From a gamma proteobacterium endosymbiont of Lamellibrachia anaximandri (GTDB lineage Bacteria > Pseudomonadota > Gammaproteobacteria > Chromatiales > Chromatiaceae), in contig JAESPD010000028.1 in assembly GCA_016756855.1 (NCBI GenBank), positions 1 to 47,864 of the forward strand: DNA of 47,864 nucleotides, read 5' to 3'. The position numbers and the translations under genes were made by a program. A model generated the notes under the pieces. That model saw only the letters and a list, made by a program, of their open reading frames with translations, searched no databases and was not told where the DNA came from. Below are positions 27,711 through 36,671 of this stretch, one piece after another (within the stretch, counting starts at the first letter, position 1; each line of letters opens with the position of its first letter).

Positions 27711-27738
27711 TTGACCTGCCCCCAAAAACCCTTAAACT
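27711..27738 (+). promoter_or_regulatory. sigma-70 promoter of tRNA-Asp
   Basis: TTGACC (27711-27716) and TAAACT (27733-27738) are 16 bases apart. The GC-rich stretch ACCGCGC follows, a discriminator typical of stringently controlled stable-RNA promoters. The tRNA begins 17 bases after the -10 hexamer. Confidence 0.65.
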
Positions 27739-27754
27739 ACCGCGCTTCTTCTTC

Positions 27755-27831
27755 GGAGCGGTAGTTCAGTTGGTTAGAATACCGGCCTGTCACGCCGGTG
27801 GTCGCGGGTTCGAGTCCCGTCCGCTCCGCCA
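27755..27831 (+). tRNA. tRNA-Asp (anticodon GTC)
   Basis: The 77 bases fold as a full cloverleaf. The acceptor stem is GGAGCGG/CCGCTCC, the D-arm is GTTCAGTTGGTTAGAAT, and the anticodon stem CCGGC/GCCGG carries loop CTGTCAC (anticodon GTC at 27789-27791). The T-arm is CGGGTTCGAGTCCCG, and the CCA end is encoded. Confidence 0.97.
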
Positions 27832-27885
27832 TTTTCCCTCTCCGGGTTAAGCCAACTGAAACCCGGCAAAAACCGATTCCCAAAA

Positions 27886-28956
27886 TCACTCCGCCAAACC
27901 CAGTGGATTATTAGGGTCGATACCTTTCATGAATGGGTATTTCCGCTCCTGATGAGTGATCTGGTAAACCTTGCCGATCCAGTTGCCCAAGACTGCCTCA
28001 GCCGTATCGTGCCAGGTATTGTGGATGGAATCACTAATCAACGCTTCCGGAAACTCAGGCAGTTCGCCTCCTTCGTCGAGTGCAGTCAACAAGCGGTCAT
28101 GATATTCGCAGAGAATCGCTTTGTCCCTGGCGTGTAGATAGTTGTCGGGAAAGGGTGGGAAATCCACCCTTTCACCCGCAATAAAGTGCTTCACTTCGCG
28201 CTTGTACTCTTTGAAGAGGCTGATGGTGTCATACTCGGGATGACCCTGAAAATAGACCACGCGAAAGCCATCTTCACTGACAGCGAGATGCACCCCACCG
28301 TCATCACTCTCCACAAGCACTTTCAGACCCGCCGATTCAAACTGGTCGCGGGTTATCTCATTGAAGCGGGAGTGAGGGACATCGAACAGGGTGTTGACGT
28401 CGTTGACCAGCGGATGAGTCCGGTCGACCACCTTATGGCCATACACGCCCCAAAGCTTGTCTCCCATATGCCGCCGTTTCTGGCCATGATGAAACTCCAT
28501 CACCGCGTGGGTTGCCAGACATGAACAGAGCATGGATGTGACATTCTCGTGAGCCCAGTCGACCACCTCGATCAACGGCTTCCAGAACGGCTCCTGAGAG
28601 AGGTTGGGATGGGTGACGTTGGCTCCGGTAATAATCAGGGCATCCAACCCCTCTTCCTTTAGCTGCTCGAAAGATTCATAGTACTGCCCGATATGTTCAC
28701 GGGCCTTATCATCCCGGGGCAATCCTTCCAGTGTAAATGGATGAATGTAGAACTGCGCAATTTGATTCGCCTCTCCAACGAGACGAAAAAACTGCCGTTC
28801 AGTGGCGCCAAGCGCCGCATCCGGCATCATATTGAGCAGACCGATGTGCAGCTCCCTGATGTACTGTTTCGCCGCTCGTTCAGGGGGTAAAACCGTCTGT
28901 CCCTCCTGCTGCAGGCGCTGGAAGGTAGGCAGTGATGAGTGTGCGACCAGTGGCAT
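27886..28956 (-). CDS. MetA-family homoserine O-acyltransferase
   Basis: Class I glutamine-amidotransferase-like acyltransferase that activates homoserine for methionine synthesis. Seen: LHIGLLNMMPDAALGATERQF, the nucleophile Cys region MLCSCLATHAV, and the HSRFNE and YFQGHPEYD segments with the catalytic His and Glu. The start is ATG 28956, which has GAGGAG in front and gives 356 residues, longer than the 309 of E. coli MetA because of a C-terminal region. The Glu that selects succinyl-CoA in E. coli (Glu111) aligns with Asn118 here, so I leave the acyl donor open and give no symbol. The gene is ten bases downstream of a P-loop ATPase gene. Confidence 0.85.
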   Translation of the reverse strand: MPLVAHSSLPTFQRLQQEGQTVLPPERAAKQYIRELHIGLLNMMPDAALGATERQFFRLVGEANQIAQFYIHPFTLEGLPRDDKAREHIGQYYESFEQLKEEGLDALIITGANVTHPNLSQEPFWKPLIEVVDWAHENVTSMLCSCLATHAVMEFHHGQKRRHMGDKLWGVYGHKVVDRTHPLVNDVNTLFDVPHSRFNEITRDQFESAGLKVLVESDDGGVHLAVSEDGFRVVYFQGHPEYDTISLFKEYKREVKHFIAGERVDFPPFPDNYLHARDKAILCEYHDRLLTALDEGGELPEFPEALISDSIHNTWHDTAEAVLGNWIGKVYQITHQERKYPFMKGIDPNNPLGLAE

Positions 28957-28966
28957 GAAGAGCTCC

Positions 28967-29821
28967 TCAAACACTTGGTGAATTTCGTTCAATCACACCT
29001 TCAAGCATGACCAAAAAATCATCGGCATTCTGGACCTGGGCAAGCTCGTCAGTGGTAACTGTGTAGCCATAATCCTGTGCAATCGCCTCATACCGGGGAA
29101 TCCGGCTACGAAACAGTTTGGGAAAGACCCAGCGCACGAATTTAATGGGTTCGATCATCGCCACATAGGGCAGATCCTGTTCCTGTAAATAGAGATCGAG
29201 CTGCTCATCGAGAAAGTTCTCCCGATAGTAGAGTGGCTTGGGGTCACGCACAGCCCGCTCGATCAGCGCTGTCTCGTCACGCTCCGAAGCCCGAATATAG
29301 AGTATCATCGTATGCTCGGAGAGCAGTTCGATGATGCCCGGTTCGTCCAACTCACACAGACTGCCCCCTACATCGTTGATGAAATGGCGATACCCATAAA
29401 TCCGTTGTGCCTTGCGGATAAATCCTGGCACATCCCTCATGGCCGCAATCTCCGCCTCGCGATGCAGATTCTGACGCCGTTTGAATTCACGCAACGGCAT
29501 ACCGCCAAGCTCAGGGTTACCCAGCATGCCCAGAAAGATCGAAACCGGCTTGAGATGATCGACAGTGATATTATTGCGAATATAGATGGAGTCGGAACGA
29601 AGCAGGTCCCGCAACACAGGCACCTGCATCGCCTGCTCCTTGATATGATCGAGGATCGGCTCATCCAGATAATGGGTGCCGATCCGGTAATCTCCCGAAT
29701 AGTGAAACCAGTCACTGTCACGCAGGATATTGGACAGACGCGTCTTTCCAACGCCTGACATCCCCATCAGCGTCACGCACTTGTGCTCCCATACCCGGAA
29801 GTCACCCACACTCAGTTTCAC
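28967..29821 (-). CDS. P-loop ATPase of unknown role upstream of the MetA-type gene
   Basis: This 284-residue protein has a Walker A motif GMSGVGKT near residue 20 and a probable Walker B-like strand TMILYIRA near 170. The long helical middle contains LDEPILDHIKEQ, PELGGMPLREFKRRQNLHREAE and DVGGSLCELDEPG. No helicase, transport or kinase signature is complete; a nucleotide-dependent kinase is possible. The start chosen is GTG 29821, because AGGAG lies 10 bases ahead; GTG 29830 is only one base from it. It shares a transcript with the MetA-type gene, so a role in amino-acid metabolism is possible but not shown. Confidence 0.7.
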   Translation of the reverse strand: MKLSVGDFRVWEHKCVTLMGMSGVGKTRLSNILRDSDWFHYSGDYRIGTHYLDEPILDHIKEQAMQVPVLRDLLRSDSIYIRNNITVDHLKPVSIFLGMLGNPELGGMPLREFKRRQNLHREAEIAAMRDVPGFIRKAQRIYGYRHFINDVGGSLCELDEPGIIELLSEHTMILYIRASERDETALIERAVRDPKPLYYRENFLDEQLDLYLQEQDLPYVAMIEPIKFVRWVFPKLFRSRIPRYEAIAQDYGYTVTTDELAQVQNADDFLVMLEGVIERNSPSV

Positions 29822-30015
29822 TGCAACCACACTCCTAAAGAAATCCGGCTTGATGCCGATACCCAGCTAGTCGATCGATTCTACGAGGGTAGACGAAGGG
29901 TGCCAAGCTGAGAACACTTCACTTTACCTATATTATCGCCAGAGAAGCCCAATGACCTCGTTTCATCCTCGATCATCCGGCCGTTTACAACATTTTTGAC
30001 TGTAACAGGATTCAC

Positions 30016-30822
30016 ATGAGCCAATTGGAGTTAAGTGACCTCAGCGTCATCCTTGTCGAGCCTTCGTTGACCCAGAGGCATATCATCGATGGCTATCTCT
30101 CTGACTTGGGCATCTCCAAGATTGAAACCTTGGAATCCGGTGAAGCAGCACTGGAGGCCATGCGCCGCACCCCACCAGACCTGGTCATCAGCACGCTCTA
30201 TCTGCCCGATATGACCGGGACCGACCTGGTCACTACGATGCGTAGCGAACCACTACTCGTGGATACAGCCTATATCCTGATCTCCAGCGAAACCCGGTTC
30301 CGCTTTCTGGACCCGATTCGCCAGGCAGGTGCAATCGCCATTCTTCCCAAGCCCTTTTCGGAAGATGACCTGAAGATTGCCTTGAAATCCACTGTCGACT
30401 ATATCGAAACACCCGAAATCCATCTCGACAATATCGATACCGAATCGTTAAGCATTTTAGTGGTGGATGACAGCCAGATGGCGCGAAACCATATTCGCAG
30501 GCTGCTGGAAGCCATGGGCATGGAGCAGATCACCGAGGCGAAAAATGGCTCAGAGGGGGCACAACTGGTCAATGACCACTATTTTGACCTCGTCATCACC
30601 GACTACAATATGCCGGAGATGAATGGGCAGGAGTTTATCGACTATATCCGAAATAACAGCTTACAGCCGACCATTCCCATTTTGATGATTACGAGCGAGT
30701 CTAACCAGAGTCGTCTTGCTGCCGTACAGCAATCAGGCGTTTCCGCCATCTGCGACAAACCTTTCGAACCCATCATTCTCAAGCGCTATCTGGAAAAAAC
30801 GCTGGCAGACGATAATAACTGA
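30016..30822 (+). CDS. dual-receiver response regulator, first receiver degenerate
   Basis: This 268-residue protein is two CheY-like domains and nothing else. REC1 (about 10-130) keeps the Lys of LPKPF, but its acid pocket reads VEP, and the phospho-acceptor position, by alignment with REC2, is Thr60 in LVISTLYLPDMTG. REC2 (about 146-265) is complete: VDDSQ, Asp196 in LVITDYNMPEMNG, TSE and DKPF. REC1 is thus a pseudo-receiver that cannot be phosphorylated in the usual way. There is no output domain, so it works by protein contact. It lies 284 bases before rpfG on the same strand and probably belongs to the Rpf circuit. Confidence 0.85.
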   Translation: MSQLELSDLSVILVEPSLTQRHIIDGYLSDLGISKIETLESGEAALEAMRRTPPDLVISTLYLPDMTGTDLVTTMRSEPLLVDTAYILISSETRFRFLDPIRQAGAIAILPKPFSEDDLKIALKSTVDYIETPEIHLDNIDTESLSILVVDDSQMARNHIRRLLEAMGMEQITEAKNGSEGAQLVNDHYFDLVITDYNMPEMNGQEFIDYIRNNSLQPTIPILMITSESNQSRLAAVQQSGVSAICDKPFEPIILKRYLEKTLADDNN

Positions 30823-31106
30823 ACATTGCAAAAAATTAAGCTAACACATTGTAAAATAATATAAATATGAGATCATTCACCTGTTCCTGCCTGCAAATGC
30901 TATTTTTTTAACGAGTGGGATTTACCCTGAACCCAGCCTTCCATTAACAGAAGCTCACAGTATCGTTGTTTGATCGTGAAAAGGTCACATGACCAACACC
31001 TGATTTGTGATTTTAATTCTGCTAAAATGTTGCCTGAAACCACCCATCAGGTAAAGTTGGGTTTGCACTACTTTTCAATGAGTTGGCAATGAGGTTAGAC
31101 TAAGAC

Positions 31107-32180
31107 ATGCCCCAGGTTCTAATCATCGATGATCAATCCATCAGCCGGATGATTCTGGAGGAACTCACCCGCTCAATCGAACCGGACGTCACCACGCAAT
31201 CCTTTGCCGACCCTGTCACTGCGCTGGAGTGGGCCAAACACAACGAGTTCGACCTTGTCATTACCGATTTTAAAATGCCGCAGATGGATGGCGTGGAGTT
31301 TATCCAGTGGCTGAGAAAAATCCCCTCCTGCAGTGATATCCCCGTTGTGATCATCACTTGTGTCGAGGATAAGTCGGTGCGATACCGTGCACTCGAATCA
31401 GGCGCAACCGATTTCCTGACAAAACCGATTGACCATACCGAATGCAGGGCCAGGTGCCACAATCTGCTGACAATTCGCCGTCAACAGCAGATTATCAAGG
31501 ATCGCGCCTCCTGGCTGGAACGGGAGATCAGGGATACCACCGAGGAGTTGCATCTGCGCGAACAGGAGACTCTGCTGCGCTTGGCAAAAGCAGGTGAGTT
31601 CCGTGATCAGGAAACCGGGAACCATGTACTGAGAATGTCTCAATACAGCGAGATCATTGCCGAAGAGATCGGCATGTCTAAAGATGAGTGCCACCTGATC
31701 AGGCACGCAGCACCAATGCACGATATCGGAAAAATCGCTATCCCGGACGCGATTCTGCGCAAGGCTGGCACCCTAGCGGCCGATGAGTGGCAGATCATGC
31801 AGAACCACTCACAGGCAGGATATGACATCTTATGTGAGAGCCCTTCCAAATATCTGCAGATGGGCGCGATTATCGCCCTCCATCACCATGAGCACTTTGA
31901 TGGCAGCGGCTATCCACACGGAAAAAAAGGAGATAGAATCCCAATAGAGGCGCGCATCGTAGCTGTTGCCGATGTTTTCGATGCCTTGATTTCGGAAAGA
32001 CCTTACAAGAGAGCATGGAGCATAAACGGAGCATTGAACTATCTGAAGCAGGAGAAAGGCCGCCATTTCGACCCAGACTGTCTGGGGGCATTTCTCACAC
32101 GCTTTGAGAGGATCATCGAGATTCACAACTCACTCGACGATTCTCCGAAACAGGCCGCAGGTTTAGGGGCCTCTGAATGA
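31107..32180 (+). CDS. rpfG: RpfG-type response regulator with HD-GYP phosphodiesterase
   Basis: This 357-residue protein has an N-terminal receiver with Asp54 (LVITDFKMPQMDG) and Lys in TKPID, a linker helix, then an HD-GYP domain. The metal-binding pair is His205-Asp206 (MHDIGK), the HHHEHFDG stretch follows, and the signature is Gly268-Tyr269-Pro270 (GSGYPHG). HD-GYP enzymes of this type hydrolyse c-di-GMP. All motifs are complete, so activity is likely. The length and layout match RpfG of Xanthomonas, the output regulator of DSF sensing. RpfC and RpfF homologues lie 5-9 kb on, which supports the name. Confidence 0.88.
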   Translation: MPQVLIIDDQSISRMILEELTRSIEPDVTTQSFADPVTALEWAKHNEFDLVITDFKMPQMDGVEFIQWLRKIPSCSDIPVVIITCVEDKSVRYRALESGATDFLTKPIDHTECRARCHNLLTIRRQQQIIKDRASWLEREIRDTTEELHLREQETLLRLAKAGEFRDQETGNHVLRMSQYSEIIAEEIGMSKDECHLIRHAAPMHDIGKIAIPDAILRKAGTLAADEWQIMQNHSQAGYDILCESPSKYLQMGAIIALHHHEHFDGSGYPHGKKGDRIPIEARIVAVADVFDALISERPYKRAWSINGALNYLKQEKGRHFDPDCLGAFLTRFERIIEIHNSLDDSPKQAAGLGASE

Positions 32181-32411
32181 ACCTGGACGTGTTGAATTGT
32201 GAGATAAAATTTTACTATGCGAGGCGGAAATTGCGGGCAATAGGTAGCCTATTGTCCAAATTTTCAACGCAGCAGAGGGGATTTTCTTCAGCGACTCCTT
32301 ACGCCTCACCCCTTCGAGGGTGGCATGAGAGACGGCTCCCGGCCGTTTTTTGGGTCACAAGACTGCCGTCCATACATCGTATGGCAGCTCTTTAACGCCA
32401 AGGAAAGCAAT

Positions 32412-34370
32412 ATGCAAAATCAGCCAACCTTCAATAACAGACATCCGTCCGGTTTCAATCAATTCCCCGATTTTGAAATCGAGCATTCAGGCATTCGCCT
32501 GCTGGTCGCCCTACCGCTTTTTTCCTGGCTGGTTATTCAGACCTACCTCAGCCACACAGGTTCCGAACTATCTCCACCGTTGATCCTTGCGACTGTTTAC
32601 GTTGTTTTTGCCGCTACCATGTTGCTCTTTATTCTCAACGACCCACACCCCTCGTCTTCCCGGCGTATTGCCGGCATCATTGCCGATGTTGCCTTTCTCT
32701 CCTGCCTCACTTTTTTCAGCGGAAAAAATGGTCTGTTTCTGCTATTTCTCTATCCACTGCTCATTAGCAGCAATGGATTTCGGTTTGGCGCCTCCTATCT
32801 CTACTTCACCCTCTCGGCCACTATTCTCGGTCTCGGTATCGTACTGATTGCGAGCACCTTCTGGTCTCAGCATCTAATGCAGGGAATAGGCGCTTTAGCT
32901 GGAATAATCGGCGTCTCTCTCTACCTTGCATCTATCATTAAGGCCGTGGGAAGTGATAATTGGGATCCATTGGATTCTACAGAGGTCACCACGAAAGAAG
33001 CACTTCCGGAGACTCCGCAAGATACAGGCATCGAGAGTGCCCAGGATACCGCAGATCTGGCATTCCCTTCCTCAGAATCCACATCTGAAGCCGAGTCAGG
33101 TGTATACAGCGATTATCGCAAAGTATTACTGCTTTCCAGAAATCCGACCAATGCGGAGCGCATCAGTACCTATCTTAAAGACTGGAATCATGCATTCGAG
33201 ACAAGTCAGAACAGCATGCAGGCCTTCAACCGATTGATGGTGAACGCCGACACCCAAGGCATTCAACCCTTTGATATCCTGTTGGTGGATCATCGTCAGT
33301 TGGAATTGGATCCGCTACAGATAGCTGCGGCCATTTCCGAAGAGCCGACACTGGCCAGTACTTCCCTGTTTTTCCTTGGTCCGAAACAGCCTGAGCAATA
33401 TCGCCAACAACTTCTCCAGGCCGGCTATTCACAGATCCTTGAGACTCCACTCAACAAATCCATTCTGTTCGCGGCCCTGCGTGCCAACCCAGAGATTCAG
33501 GATAGTGAAAAGAGCGTTGTCAGCCTGATCAGTCGACTTAACCTAAAAGCCTCCTCTCTCCCACCACAAGAGATCCTCGTTGCCGAAAACAATCCTGTCG
33601 ACCGGAACAGCATCGAACGCGCGTTGAAACAGGAGGGCCATCGGGTCTATGCAGTCGAAAATGGAGAACAGGCGCTGGATGCACTCGAGAGCCACCATTT
33701 TGATCTGGCGATTGTCAATCTCTCCATGCCTATCATGAGCGGCATTCAGGTCATCAAACTCCACCATTTCACCCACTCCATGCGCAGATGGATGCCGTTT
33801 GTCGTGATAACAGACGAGAACTCCCCCACAACCATCAGGGAGTGCGAAAGCGCAGAAGCCGATGCCTGCATATTCAAACCCATTCAACAAAACGAGTTGG
33901 TTAAAACAGTCACTGCGGTTATCTCGTCCGATCAGGAAAAAACCAGAGAAAAGGCAACGGCAACACTTGAAGAGGGTGTCACCACCCGCTTCCATAACGC
34001 CGATACACTGGATGTCAGCGTTCTAAAAAATCTCGAAATACTCGGAAACGATCCGCAGTTCATCTCCAATCTGATTACAACCTTCACTCTCGATAGCGAA
34101 AGAACCCTGCAACAGATGGATCAGGCCCTTGCCGATAACGACAGTGAACTGTTTAAAGACCTCGCTCATCTGTTCGTGGACAGCGCAGGACACTTGGGGG
34201 CATTCGCCCTCTATGAATACAGCCTCAGCGCATCACGTATACTGCCTTCCGAATTCGATGCTCATGGAGCCAACATCCTGCAGGAGATGCGCACCACCTT
34301 CACCCGCACCAGTGACGCACTCATGCGATTTCTCTCCCAGGACGATGAAACCAGCTCCTATCTCAGCTAA
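32412..34370 (+). CDS. kinase-less RpfC/RpfH-like membrane protein: two dead receivers plus HPt
   Basis: This 652-residue protein starts at ATG 32412, with AGGAAAG just ahead. The N-terminal 175 residues hold five or six membrane helices that align with the RpfC input domain of this window: SSRRIAGIIADVA / SHPRRIISIVSDIA, then NGFRFGASYLYFT / NGFRYGERYLHFS and FW-x2-H. A low-complexity linker (176-230) leads to a diverged receiver-like domain (about 235-355) and a second receiver (about 376-500). In the second, the phospho-acceptor Asp is Asn436 (LAIVNLSMPIMSG). The last part is an HPt domain with His586 in LAHLFVDSAGHLGA. There is no HisKA or ATPase domain. In Xanthomonas the gene at this place, rpfH, encodes only the input domain; this is an extended version. 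Confidence 0.82.
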   Translation: MQNQPTFNNRHPSGFNQFPDFEIEHSGIRLLVALPLFSWLVIQTYLSHTGSELSPPLILATVYVVFAATMLLFILNDPHPSSSRRIAGIIADVAFLSCLTFFSGKNGLFLLFLYPLLISSNGFRFGASYLYFTLSATILGLGIVLIASTFWSQHLMQGIGALAGIIGVSLYLASIIKAVGSDNWDPLDSTEVTTKEALPETPQDTGIESAQDTADLAFPSSESTSEAESGVYSDYRKVLLLSRNPTNAERISTYLKDWNHAFETSQNSMQAFNRLMVNADTQGIQPFDILLVDHRQLELDPLQIAAAISEEPTLASTSLFFLGPKQPEQYRQQLLQAGYSQILETPLNKSILFAALRANPEIQDSEKSVVSLISRLNLKASSLPPQEILVAENNPVDRNSIERALKQEGHRVYAVENGEQALDALESHHFDLAIVNLSMPIMSGIQVIKLHHFTHSMRRWMPFVVITDENSPTTIRECESAEADACIFKPIQQNELVKTVTAVISSDQEKTREKATATLEEGVTTRFHNADTLDVSVLKNLEILGNDPQFISNLITTFTLDSERTLQQMDQALADNDSELFKDLAHLFVDSAGHLGAFALYEYSLSASRILPSEFDAHGANILQEMRTTFTRTSDALMRFLSQDDETSSYLS

Positions 34371-34388
34371 TCCTTCGGCCGCTGATTA

Positions 34389-35438
34389 ATGCCAAAACGA
34401 CAGATTGACCCAAAGCTCCAGCCATTTGGTTCGGACGCGCTGAAACTGACAGAAAAAAGACTCAACCGTTTTTTTACCCGTGAGTATCAGGAACAGTTGA
34501 CAAATCCTGAAAAACTCTCCGACAAATTAATCCAAATCGCCTCTCATGGCCCCATGTGGGAAACTACAAGTCATCTGATGGCGCAGCATTACGATGCTTC
34601 AGAAGCTTTTTTCCGCAGTTTTCTGGATAGTGAATACCTGGCCTATTCCATGGCGTTCTACAGCGAAAACGGCGCTACAGCCGCGACGATAGAAATATCA
34701 CTGGAAGAGGCGCAGAGAAATAAATTCAAAACCATCTGCAAACGAGCAGGACTCCAGGGTGATGAGCAGATTCTGAACATCGGCTGCGGCTTCGGCTCTT
34801 TCGAGCGCTACCTGATAGAAAACTATCCGCAACTTCAGATTACTTCGATCACAGCCAGCACAACGCAAAGCAGTTACATCAACGAAGCAAGAAACAATAC
34901 CGCGCATCCCCTTTCATCAAAACGTTTCAAACTCATCACAGGTGATTTTGCAGATCTCACCGAAGAGATGCTTGGGATTGAGCATTTTGACAAGGTTTTT
35001 TCCATTGGTGTTCTTGAGCATGCAAGAAACCTCGCGGATTTATTTAAAAAAATAGCAATTTTAACCAAACCTGGCGGCTACGCGTTCCACCATCTGATTG
35101 TTTCCCGCATCCCTATCCCCCGTTTTCTCACCCCCGAAAAAACACTGATTGGAGACTATTTTCCAGGGGGAAGAATCTGGCCTTACGACCTGATTACCAA
35201 ACAAGAGAGCGGTTTCTCCCTGGAACAGGGCTGGTTTGTCAATGGGATGAACTACTGGCGCACGCTGGATCAGTGGCACGAACGTTTCTGGAGTAACATG
35301 GATAACGTCAACCAGGATGAGCTTTCAACGGACGATATCCAGTACTGGAACGACTACTTCTCCCTTTGCAAAGCCTGCTTTGCCCCGATGGAGGGTGAAG
35401 TATTCGGCAATGGCCAGTTTCTCTTCAGGAAGACCTGA
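34389..35438 (+). CDS. cyclopropane-fatty-acid-synthase-like methyltransferase
   Basis: SAM-dependent methyltransferase of 349 residues in the CFA synthase / mycolate-modifying family. Landmarks: MAQHYDASEAFFRSFLD (67-80), LAYSMAFY (85-91), SLEEAQRNK, SAM motif I NIGCGFGSFERY (130-141), SIGVLEHARN (206-214), and FPGGRIWPYDLI followed by NYWRTLDQWHERFW. The Cys of the usual YSCAYF motif is Met88 here. The His of the active-site loop is not at its expected place (GWFVNG), so classical cyclopropanation may be altered. It begins 18 bases after the RpfH-like gene and is probably co-transcribed. An acyl-ACP or free acyl substrate linked to the neighbouring ACP is inferred. Confidence 0.82.
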   Translation: MPKRQIDPKLQPFGSDALKLTEKRLNRFFTREYQEQLTNPEKLSDKLIQIASHGPMWETTSHLMAQHYDASEAFFRSFLDSEYLAYSMAFYSENGATAATIEISLEEAQRNKFKTICKRAGLQGDEQILNIGCGFGSFERYLIENYPQLQITSITASTTQSSYINEARNNTAHPLSSKRFKLITGDFADLTEEMLGIEHFDKVFSIGVLEHARNLADLFKKIAILTKPGGYAFHHLIVSRIPIPRFLTPEKTLIGDYFPGGRIWPYDLITKQESGFSLEQGWFVNGMNYWRTLDQWHERFWSNMDNVNQDELSTDDIQYWNDYFSLCKACFAPMEGEVFGNGQFLFRKT

Positions 35439-35457
35439 GACACACCTGCATTCTTTG

Positions 35458-36666
35458 TTACTGAAAGGCACGCACGGCAAGCACCGCATTCAACCCACCA
35501 AAAGCGAAAGAGTTACTGAGTGCTGCATTTATGGGCCCAAACCTCACTTCATTGGGCACATAATCCAGATCACATCCATCACCCGCTTCAGTAAAATTCA
35601 CTGTTGGCGGTATGAAGCCTTCCTTCACAGACAATACCGTCGCCACCAGTTCAATCCCACCCGCAGCCCCCAGTGCATGTCCATGCATCGATTTCGTTGA
35701 ACTCACTGCCAAAGAAGCGGCGTTTTCCTTGAAGACCTTGTTGATCGCAGCCGTTTCCGTAACATCATTTGCCTGTGTCGCGGTGCCGTGGGCATTGATG
35801 TATTGCACATCCGCCGGACTCAATTGCGCATCCTGCAGGCACAACCCGATGGTTCTTGCCGCTCCATCCACGGAAGGATCAGTAATATGCCCCGCATCCG
35901 ATGACATGCCGAAACCCGCCAATTCAGCATAGATCTCTGCACCCCTTGCCTTGGCGTGACGTTCCGATTCAAGAACAAGGATACCTGCCCCTTCCCCGAG
36001 CACCATGCCAGATCTGTCCTTGGAAAATGGCCTGCAGGTATCCTTTGACAACACCCGCAGCATATCCCAGGACTTTAACAGTCCACAGGTGAATGGTGCA
36101 TCGGTGCCACCCGCGATAGCAACGTCAACCAGACCATGTCGTATCATCAACGCTGCCTGAGCAATGGCATGTCCAGACGAGGAACAGGCGCTTGTTACGG
36201 AAAACACTGGCCCTTTGATCTTCATTTGCAGACTGACTTGGCTTGCTGCCGCACTCGGCATTCCTTTTGGTATCGTCAGTGGATGTACACGTGATCGCCC
36301 GTCACGATAGAGCTGGGAATAGGTGGTCCCATCCGTCTCCTTTCCACCACAACCTGTACCGATAATCGCAGCAGCATTCTCATATTGCCCGGCGGTTAAT
36401 CCAGAATCAGTCAAAGCCTCTTTGGTTGCAATCAAGGCAAACTGTGAAAAACGATCGAGATAGGGCAGTAGCGCCTCGTCGAGAAAGTCGACCGCCTTGA
36501 AATGCGGTACTTGAGCACCAACGACCACCCGCAAACCACTGCAGTCTATTTTTTCAAGATTACGAATCCCGGCAGTCCCCGCAAGCAATGCCGAGCGAAA
36601 CGGCTCAATGCCCACACCAAGCGCGGAAACAGATCCCAACCCGGTAATAACAATACGTTCGCCCAC
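35458..36666 (-). CDS. NodE-like beta-ketoacyl-ACP synthase
   Basis: Condensing enzyme of 402 residues with a complete triad: Cys161 (VTSACSSSGHA), His293 (NAHGTATQAND) and His330. The segments TIPKGMPSAAA, GGTDAPFTCGLLKSW, DTCRPFSKDRSGMVLGEGAG and KSMHGHALGAAG are the NodE form. Housekeeping FabF has KSMTGH where this has KSMHGH. NodE works with NodF to make the special unsaturated acyl chain of rhizobial Nod factors. Here the gene follows the ACP gene by five bases. I infer a dedicated acyl-chain elongator for a signal or lipid, not general fatty-acid synthesis. It is convergent with the methyltransferase gene. Confidence 0.85.
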   Translation of the reverse strand: MGERIVITGLGSVSALGVGIEPFRSALLAGTAGIRNLEKIDCSGLRVVVGAQVPHFKAVDFLDEALLPYLDRFSQFALIATKEALTDSGLTAGQYENAAAIIGTGCGGKETDGTTYSQLYRDGRSRVHPLTIPKGMPSAAASQVSLQMKIKGPVFSVTSACSSSGHAIAQAALMIRHGLVDVAIAGGTDAPFTCGLLKSWDMLRVLSKDTCRPFSKDRSGMVLGEGAGILVLESERHAKARGAEIYAELAGFGMSSDAGHITDPSVDGAARTIGLCLQDAQLSPADVQYINAHGTATQANDVTETAAINKVFKENAASLAVSSTKSMHGHALGAAGGIELVATVLSVKEGFIPPTVNFTEAGDGCDLDYVPNEVRFGPINAALSNSFAFGGLNAVLAVRAFQ

Positions 36667-36671
36667 GGAAC

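Noticed and set aside
27755-27831. tRNA gene as an integration site
   Set aside because: The tRNA end is intact, but no integrase gene or repeat of the 3' end was found nearby.
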